DNA of 64,000 bases, from the NCBI RefSeq assembly GCF_004022705.2, contig NZ_RZOY02000001.1, forward strand, positions 688,956-752,955. Direction: 5' to 3'. This DNA comes from Mesorhizobium sp. M2D.F.Ca.ET.226.01.1.1. GTDB lineage: Bacteria; Pseudomonadota; Alphaproteobacteria; Rhizobiales; Rhizobiaceae. The notes beneath the pieces were generated by a model. It worked only from the letters and a program-made list of their open reading frames with translations, was not told the DNA's origin and did no database searches. This document shows positions 1 through 7,249 of this stretch, one piece after another (the stretch's first letter is position 1; each line of letters opens with the position of its first letter). The position numbers and the translations under genes were made by a program.

Positions 1-36
1 CGCAGCTGAGCCGAGAAGAAGGCTCTTGATGTTCAT
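1..36 (-). CDS. Porin, 5' end only (runs off the window start)
   Basis: Only the first 12 codons are present, read leftwards from the ATG at 36. They encode MNIKSLLLGSAA, the start of a porin signal peptide, and are identical to the start of the full porin at 1013-2230. The identity extends upstream through the Shine-Dalgarno block (CTGGAGGTCAG). It is therefore the 5' end of a second outer-membrane porin of the alphaproteobacterial RopA/Omp2 type, transcribed away from its paralogue. Nothing of the mature protein can be seen. The protein assignment rests on identity with the complete copy. Confidence 0.85.
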   Translation of the reverse strand, partial: MNIKSLLLGSAA

Positions 37-134
37 TTTCTGACCTCCAGTCAGAATCGAACGGAAGAGTCGAGGAGACACGGTCGAGTAGGCCGTTTTT
101 CCCTATCATTTCAGATGGATAAATCCTGGATCAG

Positions 135-386
135 TCAGCGAGGCTCTGTCCGCCAAAACCGCTTGCTGGCGAAGGCCTTGCCGGATCCGGTCTTGAAATA
201 CTGCTCGAGTTGCCGCGCGTTGGCCTCGGTTTCGACCCCGACGTAAGCCTTCAAGGTGACAGGCAAATAGGCCTTGGTCGAGGTCACCTGTCCTGATTGA
301 TGCGATTCGAAACGGCGTCGTAGATCGTTGGTCGATCCGACATAGACATCGCCGTTATGGAGCAGCAGAAAATAGACGTACCACAT
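135..386 (-). CDS. GIY-YIG domain protein
   Basis: An 83-residue protein made up almost entirely of a GIY-YIG nuclease fold. The N-terminal strands carry the YVYFLL and DVYVGST elements (residues 3-20), which match the family's GIY/YIG pair, followed by the basic DLRRRFESH helix. Stand-alone proteins of this size are common in rhizobia, often near tRNA genes, and are thought to be structure-specific DNA endonucleases; the cellular role is not established. The start at 386 has a GGGGGA ribosome-binding site just upstream. It lies downstream of tRNA-Ser on the same strand, separated by a highly structured spacer. Family is secure, function is inferred. Confidence 0.8.
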   Translation of the reverse strand: MWYVYFLLLHNGDVYVGSTNDLRRRFESHQSGQVTSTKAYLPVTLKAYVGVETEANARQLEQYFKTGSGKAFASKRFWRTEPR

Positions 387-391
387 GGTCC

Positions 392-480
392 CCCTACGCT
401 ACTTCGTAGCTTCGGGCGACACTCCCACGCCCAAATGCGGTTCCGGGTGGCCTGCCACCCGAAGCCCGCAGGGCGTAGGG
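392..480. repeat. Nested inverted repeats between tRNA-Ser and the GIY-YIG gene
   Basis: Four nested or adjacent inverted pairs are visible: CCCTACGC (392-399) with GCGTAGGG (473-480), GCTTCGGG (409-416) with CCCGAAGC (458-465), the inner hairpin CGGGTGGC (444-451) with GCCACCCG (454-461), and a small GCTAC-TTC-GTAGC hairpin near 398-410. The stretch starts right at the CCA end of the tRNA, so it could act in tRNA 3' processing or termination, but it has no T-run on either strand and may equally be an inserted palindromic element. Confidence 0.6.
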
Positions 481-571
481 TGGCGGAGAGGATGGGATTC
501 GAACCCACGAGAAGCTTTTGACCTCTACTCCCTTAGCAGGGGAGCGCCTTCGACCACTCGGCCACCTCTCC
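481..571 (-). tRNA. tRNA-Ser (anticodon GCU)
   Basis: On the minus strand the sequence begins GGAGAGG (571-565) and ends CCTCTCC-G-CCA (491-481), giving a perfect 7-bp acceptor stem with encoded CCA. The anticodon stem-loop reads TCCCC-CTGCTAA-GGGAG, so the anticodon is GCU, reading AGC/AGU serine codons. A long variable arm follows, as expected for a class II serine tRNA, and the T-loop GGTTCGAATCC is canonical. Length is 91 nt. The gene is followed by a structured spacer and a GIY-YIG gene; a tyrosine recombinase gene lies about 2 kb away, but no duplicated tRNA 3' end was seen in the window. Confidence 0.97.
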
Positions 572-587
572 GTCGCGCCGCTGGATA

Positions 588-621
588 AAGAAAAGCGCCG
601 GCACAATCAACAAGCCGGCGC
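588..621 (-). terminator. Orphan rho-independent terminator upstream of tRNA-Ser
   Basis: Read on the minus strand this is GCGCCGGC, an 11-nt loop, GCCGGCGC, then TTTTCTTT: a perfect 8-bp GC-rich stem followed by a U-rich tract. It would stop leftward transcription coming from beyond 621, but no convincing protein gene lies there on the minus strand. The only minus-strand ORF ending here (62 codons, 607-795) has no recognisable features. The terminator therefore suggests a small RNA or gene remnant between about 630 and 1000. Confidence 0.65.
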
Positions 622-1012
622 CAGAATCGCGGAAAATTTGCCATGGGCGGCAAGACGGATGACCTCATGCGGCGATTCCATGGCGATTCCCTGCCCGACG
701 ACTGGCAGCTGGCGCCGCAATTTCGGCGGCCCATCGCCGGATTCGACCGGCCGCAAGGCCTTAATGGTTAATGAGAACTTTCGGAGTGAGGCCAAATCGT
801 GTCATTTGTGCAACAACGTACGGGGATAGCGTCTGGATAGGGCTTTCGGCGATACGATCATGGTTGAACGCCGCCGCCGCCTGGGTAAAGGTCATGTTCG
901 AAGGAGCGGCGCGGTGCGCATCTTTTTCGGTAGTGGGGATGGGGCAGGGAACGCTGTCCTTCAGCAAAAAATACCCAGACCCGTTTTTTAACTTTTGACT
1001 GGAGGTCAGAAA
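622..1012. other. Gene-free region upstream of the porin
   Basis: About 390 bases without a supported coding gene. It holds the porin promoter and leader on the plus strand; the last 18 bases (995-1012, TTGACTGGAGGTCAGAAA) carry the ribosome-binding site shared with the partial porin at 1-36. On the minus strand it leads into the orphan terminator at 588-621. Short ORFs on both strands are mutually overlapping and show no recognisable protein features. Confidence 0.6.
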
Positions 1013-2230
1013 ATGAACATCAAGAGCCTTCTTCTCGGCTCAGCTGCGGCCCTGATCGCAGTTTCCGGTGCTCGCGCCGCCGACGCGGTGACCGTCGCCG
1101 AGCCGGAACCGGCTGAATACGTCAAGATCTGCGACGTGTACGGCGCTGGCTACTTCTACATCCCGGGCACCGAGACCTGCCTGCGCATCGGCGGCTATGT
1201 CCGTTACGACATCGGCGTCGGTGACGTCGGCTCGTTCGACGGTGCCCGCTCCGGTGACGTCAAGACCGGCAAGGACCAGGGTACCTTTCAAAAGCATGCC
1301 CGTCTCTCGCTGAAGACCTGGACCGGCCAGGAAACCGAGCTCGGCACGTTGAAGACCTACACCGAGACCCGCTTCAACTTCCAGAACCACAACGCCGACA
1401 CTGCGCCTTACGTCAATGCCGCCGGCAATAGTGGTGTTTCGCTGAACTTCGCCTGGATCCAGCTCGGTGGTCTCCGCGTCGGTAAGGACGAATCGGCCTT
1501 CGATACGTTCATCGGCTACGCCGGCAGCGTCATCCAGGACACGCTCGTCCCCTACGGCGGCTTCGACACCAACGTCGTGCAGTACACCTTCGATGCCGGC
1601 AACGGTTTCTCGGCCATAGTCTCGCTTGAAGAAGGCTCGGGCGGCAGCACCGTCAAGGATGGCACCCACTTTAACCCCGTTCTCAACAATGGCTCTTATT
1701 ACGGCGCTGGTACCATCGACTCCTATGTTCCGCACGTCGTCGGCGGCTTGAAGTGGACGCAAGGCTGGGGCGCCATCACCGGCGTCGTTGCTTACGACAG
1801 CAACTACCAGGAAGTTTCCGGCAAGATCCGCGCGGATGTGAACATCAACGAAGCGTTCTCGCTGTTCATCATGGGCGGCTGGGGCACCAAGAGCCACCTC
1901 GAGGATGTGAGCTTCGTCAGCTATGCAGGCGGTCGCGGCTTCTACAAGCCGTGGGGCGGCAGCTGGGCAGTGTGGGGCGGCGGCACCTACAAGTTCAACG
2001 AGAAGATGTCGTTCAACGCGCAGGTTTCCGCCGATCAGTGGAAGAATGTCGGCGTCGCTGCGAACGTTGCCTATGACATCGTTCCTGGCTTCACGATCAC
2101 AGCCGAAGTTGACTACTCGCATGCGGGCAGATTCGGCGACGCGAATCCGGATCGCCGGAACTACCTTTGGACCGGTGGCGACAAGAAGAACGCCGTCGGC
2201 GGCGTGCTCCGCTTCCAGCGCTCCTTCTAA
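1013..2230 (+). CDS. Outer-membrane porin (RopA/Omp2 type)
   Basis: A 405-residue trimeric beta-barrel porin giving passive entry of small solutes through the outer membrane. The signal peptide is MNIKSLLLGS to ARA (about residues 1-22, Ala-x-Ala cleavage). The mature N-terminus has the family's EPAEYVKICD...ETCLRIGGYVRYDIG block with two cysteines, and the protein ends in the outer-membrane sorting signal ...RFQRSF with terminal Phe. The ATG at 1013 is chosen because GGAGGTC sits eight bases upstream; the TTG at 995 lies within the leader. A strong terminator follows the stop. It is paired with a second, divergent porin whose 5' end is identical. Confidence 0.95.
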   Translation: MNIKSLLLGSAAALIAVSGARAADAVTVAEPEPAEYVKICDVYGAGYFYIPGTETCLRIGGYVRYDIGVGDVGSFDGARSGDVKTGKDQGTFQKHARLSLKTWTGQETELGTLKTYTETRFNFQNHNADTAPYVNAAGNSGVSLNFAWIQLGGLRVGKDESAFDTFIGYAGSVIQDTLVPYGGFDTNVVQYTFDAGNGFSAIVSLEEGSGGSTVKDGTHFNPVLNNGSYYGAGTIDSYVPHVVGGLKWTQGWGAITGVVAYDSNYQEVSGKIRADVNINEAFSLFIMGGWGTKSHLEDVSFVSYAGGRGFYKPWGGSWAVWGGGTYKFNEKMSFNAQVSADQWKNVGVAANVAYDIVPGFTITAEVDYSHAGRFGDANPDRRNYLWTGGDKKNAVGGVLRFQRSF

Positions 2231-2256
2231 GGGCTGGACTGTTACAACTGGAATCC

Positions 2257-2290
2257 GGCCCGGGCGTCTCCACGCCCGGGCCGTTTTGTT
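2257..2290 (+). terminator. Rho-independent terminator of the porin gene
   Basis: A perfect 10-bp stem, GGCCCGGGCG (2257-2266) with CGCCCGGGCC (2273-2282), closes a 6-nt loop and is followed by GTTTTGTTTT. It lies 27 bases after the porin stop codon. Confidence 0.9.
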
Positions 2291-2473
2291 TTCGCGATTG
2301 GTCGAAGCAAACGAAAGGATGGGGGTGAAAACGGTAAGCTGATCGGGTCTGTGGAGCGACTTTGTGGGATCCGCCACCGGCGGATGTGGTCGGGTGCCAG
2401 ACTCGAAAACTCTTGAAAGGACATCTCCGACCGGTTAGGGCTGATAGCTTAACCACAGGGGGTGTGGCTAAAA

Positions 2474-3550
2474 ATGTCGAACGAAGCGATTCAAGAGGGG
2501 GAGTCCTCTGGTCATTTTGCGGTATTTTCTTCTCAGAACTCGAAGTTTAGGTACACCTACAACAAGATCCGGGAAGTAAAATCGTACAGGATCGGGGAAC
2601 TCTTTGCAGCATACCGGGATATACTCTGGGATGATGGGCGGCATAAATACAATGTCAGCTCTTTCATCGGTGAAATAGACGAGATCCTTCTGGGAGAACG
2701 TTTCAGCACCTTTGACCAGAACACCCTGGACAATCTTATCGGTACCTTGCGCCAGCGCGGGAACAGCAACGCAACCATCAATCGCAAGATGGCTGCCCTC
2801 AGCAAATTGCTGCGCAAGGCTCATAAGATGGGAGATATCCACAGCCTGCCCGAGTTCCGCCGCCAGAAGGAGCGGGCGGGGCGGATTCGTTTCCTCGAGA
2901 GGGACGAAGAGGCAAGGCTGTTCGCCGCCATCAAGAGCCGCAGCGAAGATGCCTACCGGCTTTCCGTCTTCCTGGTCGATACCGGCTGCCGCCTCGGCGA
3001 GGCGCTCGGCCTGATCTGGAACGACATTCAGGAACATCGCGTCTCCTTCTGGATCACTAAATCCGGCCGCAGCCGCACCATTCCGATGACCGAACGGGTC
3101 AAGGAGGTGATCAAGCTGCCGCCGACCACCGAAGGCCGCCGGCCGAAAGGCCCGTTCACCAAGCTCAGCCAGGCGCAGTACCGCGCTATCTGGAACGAGG
3201 CGAAGGCCGAGGTCGGTCTCGGCGCCGATGAGCAGGTGGTGCCGCACATCCTGCGCCACACTTGCGCTTCCCGACTCGTTCAGGGAGGTATCGATATCAG
3301 GCGTGTTCAGATGTGGCTTGGCCACCAGACGCTGTCGATGACCATGCGTTACGCGCATCTGGCCACCAACGATCTCGACGGCTGTGTCACCGTTCTCGAG
3401 AAGCCGCGCAGCGACGAGTCCTCGTCACGGTCCGCCGAGAGTTCCGCGTTTGCGTCACCTCTCACGACGCCGACCTCGGTCCCGTCGTCCCGGAAAAAGC
3501 AAGGACCGGAACCGGCCAAGGCGGCTCACAAGCGCTCAAAAGGCAAATAG
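2474..3550 (+). CDS. Tyrosine recombinase / phage-type integrase
   Basis: A 358-residue site-specific recombinase. The N-terminal half (to about residue 140) is a SAM-like core-binding domain; the C-terminal half is the catalytic domain with Arg in TGCRLGEALGL (about 173), Lys in ITKSGRSR, HxxR in HILRHTCASRL (about 257-260), and His and nucleophile Tyr in LGHQTLSMTMRYAHL (Tyr about 292). The tail is Ser/Lys-rich. The ATG at 2474 is preferred over the GTG at 2462. The first 250 bases are visibly more AT-rich than the rest. No excisionase, transposase or phage gene is adjacent, so it is a lone integrase, either a remnant of an island or a domesticated enzyme. Confidence 0.9.
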   Translation: MSNEAIQEGESSGHFAVFSSQNSKFRYTYNKIREVKSYRIGELFAAYRDILWDDGRHKYNVSSFIGEIDEILLGERFSTFDQNTLDNLIGTLRQRGNSNATINRKMAALSKLLRKAHKMGDIHSLPEFRRQKERAGRIRFLERDEEARLFAAIKSRSEDAYRLSVFLVDTGCRLGEALGLIWNDIQEHRVSFWITKSGRSRTIPMTERVKEVIKLPPTTEGRRPKGPFTKLSQAQYRAIWNEAKAEVGLGADEQVVPHILRHTCASRLVQGGIDIRRVQMWLGHQTLSMTMRYAHLATNDLDGCVTVLEKPRSDESSSRSAESSAFASPLTTPTSVPSSRKKQGPEPAKAAHKRSKGK

Positions 3551-3601
3551 GCCGAGCGGATCGGCCTCGCTGGCGGACACAAATCTATATTCCGGTAGCA
3601 G

Positions 3602-3630
3602 AGCCCGGGGCTGATATAGTCTCGGGCTTT
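3602..3630. terminator. Hairpin between convergent integrase and hydrolase genes
   Basis: AGCCCGGG (3602-3609) pairs with CTCGGGCT (3621-3628) with one G-U pair, followed by a short TTTA run. It lies between the integrase stop (3550) and the stop codon of the leftward hydrolase (3629), so it may serve both strands. The U-tract is short. Confidence 0.5.
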
Positions 3631-4525
3631 ACTTATATTCGACTTGATTTTCGACCCGATCGAGGAAAGCTGCGATCCTTGCCGGCAGCTCGTCGGTCTC
3701 AAGAAAAGGCGCATGGCCCTGGCCTTCGACGACGATCGTTTCCATCCCGGAATGCCGCCGCTGCATCTCCGCGAGCGTCGCCCCGGAAAACAGTTTCGAG
3801 TTGGCTCCGCGAATGACAAGCAACGGCACGGCGGCTAAAGCATCGAACTGCGGCCACAGATCCGGCAGCGGTTTACTGAAATCGACGCTGGCCAGCGTGT
3901 CGACCAGCGCCGGATCGAAATCCGGCACAAATCCCGCTTCGGTCTCGCGGCAGATCGCCGCCACCATGCGCGCCCAGTCCGCGTCGCCGAGCGCTGGGAA
4001 GCTGGCGCCGTGCACGTGCCGCTGCGCGTCGACCGCCTCGGCGAGTGTCTTCGGTTTCGGCGCGCGGTCGAGATAGGAGCGGATATGGGCAAGCCCGTCC
4101 GCCTCGATCACCGGGCCGATGTCGTTGAGCACGATGGTCTTCAGCACGGCCGGCTTCAACACGCCGAGCACGTGGATGATCAGCCCGCCGCGCGATGTGC
4201 CGATGAAGGCGGCCTGCTCGATGCCGAGCGCTGAGAGCCCGGCAAGCACGTCGCCGGCTTCGGCCCCGACGTTATAGTGGCTGATATCCGGATCGTAATC
4301 GGACAGCCCGCGCCCGCGGTAGTCGAAGGCAATCACCTTGCGCGGGCTCTTCGCCTTGCCGGAAAGATAGAGCGCCAGTTCATGGAAGTCGCGGGCATTG
4401 CGGGTCAGGCCGGGCAGGCAAACCACCGGCCAGCCGGCGGTGTTCGCCTCGCCGTAAACCCGTGCATGGAGTTTCAGGCCATCGGGTGCGGTATAGAAGA
4501 AGTCGGAGAAACCTTCGCTCGCCAT
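3629..4525 (-). CDS. Alpha/beta-fold hydrolase
   Basis: A 298-residue alpha/beta hydrolase of unknown substrate, probably cytoplasmic. The oxyanion-hole region is CLPGLTRN, the nucleophile elbow is GTSRGG (Ser nucleophile, about residue 110), and the catalytic His is in GQGHAPFLE near the C-terminus; an Asp/Glu acid is expected between them. The start is placed at the ATG at 4525 (MASEGFSDFFYT), where the protein begins to match the family; the open frame continues upstream into a palindromic repeat and should not be counted as coding. GAGGAAG lies about 14 bases upstream. It follows the lytic transglycosylase gene on the same strand. Confidence 0.85.
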   Translation of the reverse strand: MASEGFSDFFYTAPDGLKLHARVYGEANTAGWPVVCLPGLTRNARDFHELALYLSGKAKSPRKVIAFDYRGRGLSDYDPDISHYNVGAEAGDVLAGLSALGIEQAAFIGTSRGGLIIHVLGVLKPAVLKTIVLNDIGPVIEADGLAHIRSYLDRAPKPKTLAEAVDAQRHVHGASFPALGDADWARMVAAICRETEAGFVPDFDPALVDTLASVDFSKPLPDLWPQFDALAAVPLLVIRGANSKLFSGATLAEMQRRHSGMETIVVEGQGHAPFLETDELPARIAAFLDRVENQVEYK

Positions 4526-4598
4526 AGGAGTATAGTTCTTCCTCACTGGAGACGGTCGACAGCTACAGGCGAGGGTAGGGATCGTCAAATGAGGAGTG

Positions 4599-4756
4599 CT
4601 TCCCCTTCTCCTCTTGTGGGAGAAGGTGGCCTCGCGAAGCGAGGTCGGATGAGGGGTGTTCCAGGGAACGCCAACATCTCGCTTCGCTGGAACACCCCTC
4701 AACCGGCTCGGCGCTGCGCGCCGATCCACCTTCTCCCGCAAGGGGAGAAGGGGAAG
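4599..4756. repeat. Large intergenic palindromic repeat (RIME-like), copy A
   Basis: A 158-bp imperfect palindrome with terminal arms CTTCCCCTTCTCC (4599-4611) and GGAGAAGGGGAAG (4744-4756), and internal pairs such as GGGTGTTCCA/TGGAACACCC and CTCGCGAAGCGAG. It has the architecture of the rhizobial intergenic mosaic elements. It lies between the slt stop and the hydrolase start and would form a long mRNA hairpin in a read-through transcript. Related G/C-tract palindromes occur at 50777, 53700 and 61000. Confidence 0.8.
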
Positions 4757-4763
4757 AACGCCC

Positions 4764-6797
4764 TCAGCTCCGCCCGTTCACGAGATCCCCCACGATGTCG
4801 TATTTCCCCGAAATACGCATCTTGTAGACCTCGTAATTTTCCATCACGCGCTGCACGTAACTTCTTGTTTCCGTATAGGGAATCCGCTCGATCCAGTCGA
4901 CCACCTCGTCGACCTGCTTGCCGCGCGGGTCGCCGTATTTCGCCACCCATTGGGCGGCGCGGTTGGGGCCGGCATTGTAGCCGGCGAAGGTCAGCACATA
5001 GGAGCCGCCGAAGCGGTCGAGCTGCTCGCCGAGAAAGGCCGAACCCAGCGTCGCATTGTAGCCGGCATCGCTCGTCAGCCGTGCCTGCGAGAAATTCATG
5101 CCGGCCTTCTTCGCCAACTGCTTGGCCGTACCCGGCATCAACTGCAGCAGGCCGCGCGCGCCGGCGCTGGAAACGGCGCCGACATTGAACTCGCTTTCCT
5201 GGCGGGCAATGGCGTAGGCGAGCGCCTTGCCGGATCCGGAAATATTGGCCGAATCGGGAATGACACCCAGCGGATGCGACAGCGCGCCGACATCGATGCC
5301 GCGCTGGGCGGCGATCTTGCCGACCTTGAGCGCCATGAAATGATTGCCCTGCTTTTCGGCCAGCACCGCAAGCAGCGCCAGCTCGCCGGGGCTGGTCAAT
5401 TGCCCGGCAAGGTCGCGGTAGAGCGTTTCGGCATAGCGGTCATAACCCGCCTCCTGCAGCCGCTTGATCGCGTTGACCGCCTCACGGCCGTCAAAGCTCT
5501 GGCGATCGGCCGCGCTCGGTTTCGGATAGACGATGTTGAGTGTCCTCAACCCCACGCGCTCGCCGGCGAGCTGGCCGTAGAAGGTCGTCCCATAGCTGGC
5601 CGCGCGCGTGAAATAGTCCTTGGCGCTGCCTGGACCGCCGACTTCCGCCGCGCGGCCGAGCCAGTAATAGGCGCGCGACAGCGACACCGGTCCCTGGGCG
5701 AACTCGGTGATGCGCTTGAAGTGGCTGGCGGCGGTCGCCGGGTCGTTGAGGCCGCGCAATGCATACCAGCCGGCATGGAATTCAGCTTCGGCGGCGTTCA
5801 GCGGACTTTCGGCTGCATGCATGGAGACGATCTTGTAGGCGGTCTTCATGTCCCCCTGGTCGACCAGCTCGCGCGACAGCACGCGGCGCTCGACCCACCA
5901 GGCATCGGGGTCGACCAGCGAATCGCGATCCGTCGGCGCTTTCATCACGACGGCAGCCGCGTCGGCGAATTTCTGCTGCTTGCGCAGATATTCCGCCTCG
6001 GCGAAGAAATAGCCGGCCGAACGCTGCGCCGCCGGCACCGCCTTCAAGAGCTTGGCGGCGTTCTTGTCGCCCTTGTCGGCCGCCGCCCAGGCGTCCGCCA
6101 GCGGCTGCGCGCCGGCGAGACCGGCGACGCGCAGCGCCGAGGACGGCCGGTCGGCATAGAACATCCGCTCCATGCGGTAGCGGTGGTCGACCGCCGGGAT
6201 CAGCGTGCCAAATTCCTCGATGATGGTCGCCTCGTCCTTGGATTCCAGCTTTTCCGTGCGCCAGAACGGCACCAGAACCGCCCGCGCCGCTGCCTGGTTG
6301 CCCAGCGCCACCTGCGAGCGGGCAAGGATGATCACGCCCTCCGGCGTCAGCGGCTGGCTGCGGCCGAAGGCCTGCACCACCACTTGCGGCGGCGGATTCT
6401 CGCGATAGAGCGCGCGCTCGCTGTTCTTGCGCAGCGCGATCGTGCCCGGCCATCCGGGCAGCATCTTGGCCGCATCGGCAATCTCGCCGCTCGGCACCTG
6501 GTCGCCGCCATAGAGCGCGATCGCCCAGGCGAGGATGTGCCGGTCGAGCGAAGTGGCGGGCAGCGTGTCGCGCGCATTGCGCGCGCCGGCGATGTTGTTG
6601 GCGGCAAGCGCGTCGAGCCCGCTCTTCAGTTGCGCGATGTCCGGGGCGATCGACGTTTGGCCCGGCGTCTGCGGCACGTCGGGCATGGGAATAGAAGCCG
6701 TGACGCGCGCGTCGACGCTGCCGCCGATCGCCATCGTGGGCGTCAGCGCGACGATCGCGCCCAAAAGCGCGAAGAGTTGAGGCCGCCTCGTCGGCAT
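4764..6797 (-). CDS. Soluble lytic murein transglycosylase
   Basis: A 677-residue periplasmic enzyme that cleaves peptidoglycan between MurNAc and GlcNAc, forming 1,6-anhydro ends. It starts with a signal peptide (MPTRRPQLFALLGAIVAL, about 1-25). A long alpha-helical superhelix (about 30-500) precedes the SLT catalytic domain, which carries ARQESEFN with the catalytic Glu near residue 533, SSAGARGLLQLMPGTA, and FAGYNAGPNR near residue 600. Length matches the Slt70 family. The catalytic domain is complete. It is upstream of the hydrolase on the same strand, separated by a 158-bp palindrome. Confidence 0.93.
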   Translation of the reverse strand: MPTRRPQLFALLGAIVALTPTMAIGGSVDARVTASIPMPDVPQTPGQTSIAPDIAQLKSGLDALAANNIAGARNARDTLPATSLDRHILAWAIALYGGDQVPSGEIADAAKMLPGWPGTIALRKNSERALYRENPPPQVVVQAFGRSQPLTPEGVIILARSQVALGNQAAARAVLVPFWRTEKLESKDEATIIEEFGTLIPAVDHRYRMERMFYADRPSSALRVAGLAGAQPLADAWAAADKGDKNAAKLLKAVPAAQRSAGYFFAEAEYLRKQQKFADAAAVVMKAPTDRDSLVDPDAWWVERRVLSRELVDQGDMKTAYKIVSMHAAESPLNAAEAEFHAGWYALRGLNDPATAASHFKRITEFAQGPVSLSRAYYWLGRAAEVGGPGSAKDYFTRAASYGTTFYGQLAGERVGLRTLNIVYPKPSAADRQSFDGREAVNAIKRLQEAGYDRYAETLYRDLAGQLTSPGELALLAVLAEKQGNHFMALKVGKIAAQRGIDVGALSHPLGVIPDSANISGSGKALAYAIARQESEFNVGAVSSAGARGLLQLMPGTAKQLAKKAGMNFSQARLTSDAGYNATLGSAFLGEQLDRFGGSYVLTFAGYNAGPNRAAQWVAKYGDPRGKQVDEVVDWIERIPYTETRSYVQRVMENYEVYKMRISGKYDIVGDLVNGRS

Positions 6798-6915
6798 TTT
6801 GCGATCCTAGCACATCGTCTGCAGGCGCGGGTACTCGAGACCCGATGCGGAGCCTAAACTTAGGTCGTGAAAGGCTCGTAAACAAAAGGTTATCGAGGCC
6901 GTTCGAATTGCGCTT

Positions 6916-6993
6916 GCTGGTGTCCCGATTCTGAAATTCGCATGACCTTGATATCGGGCACGGCGCGAATTTCAGAATCGCAAGGACACCAGC
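6916..6993. repeat. Large hairpin 1 of a tandem pair
   Basis: The left arm (6916-6941, GCTGGTGTCC then CGATTCTGAAATTCGC) pairs with the right arm (6965-6993), giving 26 bp interrupted only by a 3-nt bulge. The 23-nt loop contains TGATATCG. It lies in the 450-bp gap between the leftward slt gene and rightward dapA, 14 bases from a second hairpin of matching design. Confidence 0.85.
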
Positions 6994-7007
6994 CAACTGT
7001 CGAATCC

Positions 7008-7078
7008 AGTGTCGTGGTTTTCGATGTTCGCTCCGAGCCTGATATCGACGTCTGGCGAACATCGAAAACCACGACACT
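7008..7078. repeat. Large hairpin 2 of a tandem pair
   Basis: A perfect 24-bp inverted repeat, 7008-7031 (AGTGTCGTGGTTTTCGATG then TTCGC) with 7055-7078, around a 23-nt loop. As in hairpin 1, the loop contains TGATATCG and the left arm ends in TTCGC, but the rest of the stem sequence is unrelated. It has no T-run to act as a terminator. Confidence 0.85.
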
Positions 7079-7166
7079 CGCACTATGGCGATGCTTGCCG
7101 CTGAACCGTGTCGAGACTATGGTGCGCGGCTTCGCTTTCGGCTAGAAGGCGCGCAAATAAAACTTC

Positions 7167-7217
7167 GATGCATGTCGCCCAAAGATGGGTACCGGTTTTG
7201 GGACAACGACATGTATC
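7167..7217. repeat. Short palindromic repeat, ATGCATGTCG family, copy 1
   Basis: GATGCATGTCG (7167-7177) pairs with CGACATGTATC (7207-7217), enclosing a second pair CCCAAA/TTTGGG. The same layout, GCATGTCGCCCAAA...GACATGC, recurs at 16164-16213. It ends 33 bases before the dapA start and lies in its leader. Confidence 0.75.
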
Positions 7218-7249
7218 AGATCAACGAAGTTCCAAGGAGTTTGGAAGAT

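Noticed and set aside
607-795. 62-codon minus-strand ORF ending in the orphan terminator
   Set aside because: No ribosome-binding site, no recognisable domain, and several overlapping frames of similar length; the transcript may be non-coding.
1040-2377. 445-codon open frame opposite the porin
   Set aside because: It is antisense to a gene with a clear signal peptide and barrel sequence; the translation is low-complexity Val/Ala/Gly/Arg-rich and has no domain.
481-3550. tRNA-Ser as the attachment site of an integrated island ending at the integrase
   Set aside because: No second copy of the tRNA 3' end was seen in the window, and a core-type porin gene lies between the tRNA and the integrase.
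4656-6857. 733-codon open frame opposite the lytic transglycosylase
   Set aside because: Antisense shadow of a complete SLT-domain enzyme in GC-rich DNA; its translation is Arg/His/Gly/Ala-rich without motifs.
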